From assembly GCA_028281705.1 (NCBI GenBank), contig JANQJH010000130.1:1-33273 (forward strand): 33,273 nt of DNA. The letters are read 5' to 3'. Origin of the DNA: Verrucomicrobiales bacterium (lineage in GTDB: Bacteria > Verrucomicrobiota > Verrucomicrobiia > Verrucomicrobiales > DEV007). Positions within the stretch are counted from its first letter, which is position 1. Each line of letters starts with the position of its first letter. A program made the position numbers and the translations under genes. The notes beneath the pieces were generated by a model. That model saw only the letters and a list, made by a program, of their open reading frames with translations. It was not told the origin of the DNA and ran no database searches. Positions 31,327 through 33,273 of this stretch are shown here, piece after piece.

Positions 31327-32352
31327 ATGCAGAGTTTTCCCGATGAGCTGGATTCGGTCGATGTCTTGGAGGACTGGCTCAGCCGGCCATCGGAGACTGC
31401 GGTGGAGTCGCTCGAGTCGGTTCCTGGCGATGTGATGGTCCTTGGGGCCGGCGGCAAGATGGGGCCCACGCTGTCGCGGATGATCAAGAGGGCCCTTCCC
31501 GATCGCCGGGTGATCGCGGTCAGCCGATTCAGCGATCAAGGGTTGCCCGAGCGGCTCCGTTCTCAGGGAATTGAGGTGATTGCGGGTGATTTGTTAGATT
31601 CCGGGTTCTTGAGCTCCCTGCCCGAGTGTCCCAATCTCTATTATTTGGCGGGGATGAAGTTTGGAGCCACGGGGAATGAACCGTTGACCTGGGCGATGAA
31701 CGCCTGGCTGCCGGGCAGGGTCTGCGAACGCTTTCCGGAGAGTCGCATCGTGGCGCTATCGACGGGGAACGTTTACGGGCTGACGAGTTCAGGCGGACCG
31801 GGTTCGGGTGAAGCGGATCGGCTGGCTCCGGTGGGTGAGTATGCCAACAGCTGTTTGGGGCGCGAACGCGTGTTCCAGTATTTCTCAGAGTGTCAGGGCA
31901 CTCCCGTGATCCTGGTCCGGTTGAATTACGCCAATGAACTTCGTTATGGTGTGGTGGTGGACGTGGCGCAGAAGATCCTCGGTGGTCAGCCGGTGGATCT
32001 CGGGATGAGCTGGGTCAACCTCCTCTGGCAGGGCGATGCCAACGCCCAGATCGCGGCGGCGATCTCGCGAACGGCTTCGCCCGCTGCGATGGTCAATGTT
32101 GCCGGGGCGCCCCACATTCGCGTGCGCCAACTATGCCAGCAGATTGCCGCCCTGGCCGGTGTCGAAGCCCGTTTTGAGGGAGAGGAGTATGAGGATGCCT
32201 TGCTCAGCGATGCCCGGCGGTCGCGGTCCTGGTTGGGCGCACCGGAGGTGCCGCTCGAGGTCCTCTTGCGCTGGGTTGTCGGATGGCTCAAGCGTGAGGG
32301 GCCGACCCTGGGGAAGCCCACGAAGTTTGAGAACCGCGCGGGGAATTTCTGA
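31327..32352 (+). CDS. Extended-SDR NAD-dependent epimerase/dehydratase-like protein, YxxxK lysine missing
   Basis: 341 residues. A Rossmann nucleotide-binding start VMVLGAGGKMGPTLSRMIKRAL (~35-56) is followed by the Asp-containing DLLD of strand 4 and NLYYLAGMKFGATGNEPL. RIVALSTGNVYG corresponds to the catalytic Ser/Thr strand. The active-site segment reads YANSCLGRE at Y172, where the expected lysine of YxxxK is replaced by Cys. VILVRLNYANELRYGVVVDVAQKILGG is the typical substrate-domain entry. It therefore resembles NAD-dependent sugar epimerases/dehydratases but may be catalytically altered. It is convergent with the COX15/CtaA gene, with only eight bases between the stops. No partner genes reveal the substrate. 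Confidence 0.82.
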   Translation: MQSFPDELDSVDVLEDWLSRPSETAVESLESVPGDVMVLGAGGKMGPTLSRMIKRALPDRRVIAVSRFSDQGLPERLRSQGIEVIAGDLLDSGFLSSLPECPNLYYLAGMKFGATGNEPLTWAMNAWLPGRVCERFPESRIVALSTGNVYGLTSSGGPGSGEADRLAPVGEYANSCLGRERVFQYFSECQGTPVILVRLNYANELRYGVVVDVAQKILGGQPVDLGMSWVNLLWQGDANAQIAAAISRTASPAAMVNVAGAPHIRVRQLCQQIAALAGVEARFEGEEYEDALLSDARRSRSWLGAPEVPLEVLLRWVVGWLKREGPTLGKPTKFENRAGNF

Positions 32353-32360
32353 GATCCAAG

Positions 32361-33273
32361 TCAGCTGGTCCCGACGTTTTCCCTGGACGCCATGAGGATC
32401 CAGAGGACGAGTGCGGATACGAGGAGGGAGGAGAGCCCGATGTGCAGGACCTGGGCCACGGCGAGGATGCCGATGTGTGAGAGGACGAGCCCCAGGACCA
32501 TTTGGCTGAGCACGAGCCCAAAGATTGAGTTCTCCAACCACCGGTTGCCGCCCGCGAGGGCGGCGCGTGATCGCCAATAAAAGATCACGGCGGCAGCGAG
32601 GACGACCCAGGAAAAACTGCGATGCACGAGATACATCCACGTTTGCTCGAGCTCGGCCGTCCAGGAGGAGCGGGGCGTGTCGACGTGGATCTTGGCCAAC
32701 TGATCGGTCATTTCCCGAACCTGAGAGCCCATCAAGCCCTCGAAGATGGTGAGCGCGAGCAATCCGATGGCGATGGCTCGCAGTGGGCGCCGTTTCTCGC
32801 TGGGCACGGGCAGTCGATGGGGCCGTTCACAGGCAAGCCAGCCGATGTGGATCAGGACGCCGAGAAGCAAGATGGCGAGAGCCATGTGCAGGGTGATGAT
32901 GCCGGGTCGCAGTCCGCTCAAGACCACCATGCGGCCGAGCCAGGCATTGACCAAGACGAGCAGCAGTCCGGTGAGGCTTCCGGCAAATACCAGCCATCGC
33001 TTTTTCCGTCGGGCCTGCCGGTAGCCCGCGATGGCTGTGAGAAGACTGAGGAGGCCGACCGGAAGACTGGTCAGTCGATTGATGTACTCAGTCCAGACGT
33101 GGACGGGATTGAACTGCTCGCGCAGGGTGTCCTCGCTGATGCTCTCGGGATCGATGCCGTAGCGCTCCGCCTTGATGCGGAAGCGTTCGAGATCGAGCCG
33201 GTCAAAATCGATCTGGTCCACCGAGGTCGGCGGGATGAGGCAACCCCAGCAGGTGGGCCAGTCGGGGCACCCC
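32361..33273 (-). CDS. Haem A synthase COX15/CtaA, 5' end outside window
   Basis: The frame is open to the right edge, so the start lies outside. The upstream visible residues read GCPDWPTCWGCLIPP, the conserved CPDWP...C loop of COX15/CtaA. This shows that the GTG at 33221 is internal. COX15/CtaA converts haem O to haem A for cytochrome oxidases in the inner membrane. About seven hydrophobic helices remain, with conserved haem-ligand histidines visible in IITLHMALA, GVLIHIGWLA, YLVHRSFSW and QVLHIGLSSL. FNPVHVWTEYINRL is typical of the type without disulfide-poor loops. Other respiratory genes presumably lie beyond the edge. Confidence 0.92.
   Translation of the reverse strand, partial: GCPDWPTCWGCLIPPTSVDQIDFDRLDLERFRIKAERYGIDPESISEDTLREQFNPVHVWTEYINRLTSLPVGLLSLLTAIAGYRQARRKKRWLVFAGSLTGLLLVLVNAWLGRMVVLSGLRPGIITLHMALAILLLGVLIHIGWLACERPHRLPVPSEKRRPLRAIAIGLLALTIFEGLMGSQVREMTDQLAKIHVDTPRSSWTAELEQTWMYLVHRSFSWVVLAAAVIFYWRSRAALAGGNRWLENSIFGLVLSQMVLGLVLSHIGILAVAQVLHIGLSSLLVSALVLWILMASRENVGTS

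Noticed and set aside
33219..33221. GTG at 33221 as the start of the COX15/CtaA gene
   Set aside because: The open frame continues to the window edge and encodes the conserved CPDWP...C segment, so the GTG is internal.
10592..33273. Frequent CCTAAC/GTTAGG words as a dispersed signal
   Set aside because: A rough expectation from base composition (about 15 for 33 kb on both strands) is close to the number I noticed, so there is no enrichment.

Overview
The window looks like a chromosomal segment of a Verrucomicrobiota bacterium. The evidence is a TIGR02597-type secreted protein, a PVC-type cytochrome (beta-propeller, helical region and CxxCH domain), a double DUF1080 protein, a PEP-CTERM protein, and generally GC-rich coding DNA (about 60% by eye). 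The lineage call is inference; no rRNA or other marker gene is present.

Left part (1-10.6 kb): the 3' end of an HtrA/Deg protease, a small membrane protein, hisD, a secreted PVC haem protein followed 37 bases later by an MMPL/RND-type transporter, an endonuclease/exonuclease/phosphatase-fold protein with a membrane anchor, a Tyr-rich lipoprotein, and moaA.

Middle (10.6-19.4 kb, accessory): reading on the minus strand there is a TIGR02597 protein, then a 1601-residue secreted RHS/YD-repeat protein whose last ~58 residues are clearly colicin-E3-type 16S rRNase. A small acidic candidate immunity gene follows; it starts at a TTG overlapping the toxin stop and has a near-perfect Shine-Dalgarno inside the toxin codons. 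Next come a ~105-125 bp repeat, a start-less toxin-tip remnant overlapping a Sel1-repeat gene, a second repeat copy, a PEP-CTERM gene, and a third repeat copy. Each repeat copy begins within about 15 bases of a stop codon, so the region reads as a cassette-like array of 'ORF + 3' repeat' units downstream of a polymorphic toxin. This is the most novel part of the window.

Right part (19.4-33.3 kb): a flavin reductase-like protein divergent from a double DUF1080 protein; then a minus-strand run with a GntP permease, an IlvD/Edd dehydratase and a DHDPS-family aldolase (a probable sugar-acid catabolic operon like E. coli yjhFGH), followed by TrkH and an NHL-repeat protein. On the plus strand are a DUF2203 protein, a WaaP/InaA-like kinase whose HRD aspartate is glycine, and an acyl carrier protein. 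A methyltransferase, an extended-SDR epimerase-like protein and a COX15/CtaA haem A synthase (running off the right edge) end the window.

Small perfect or near-perfect palindromes sit in several intergenic gaps and form at least three sequence families. All functional statements rest on motif recognition by eye; no database search was run.
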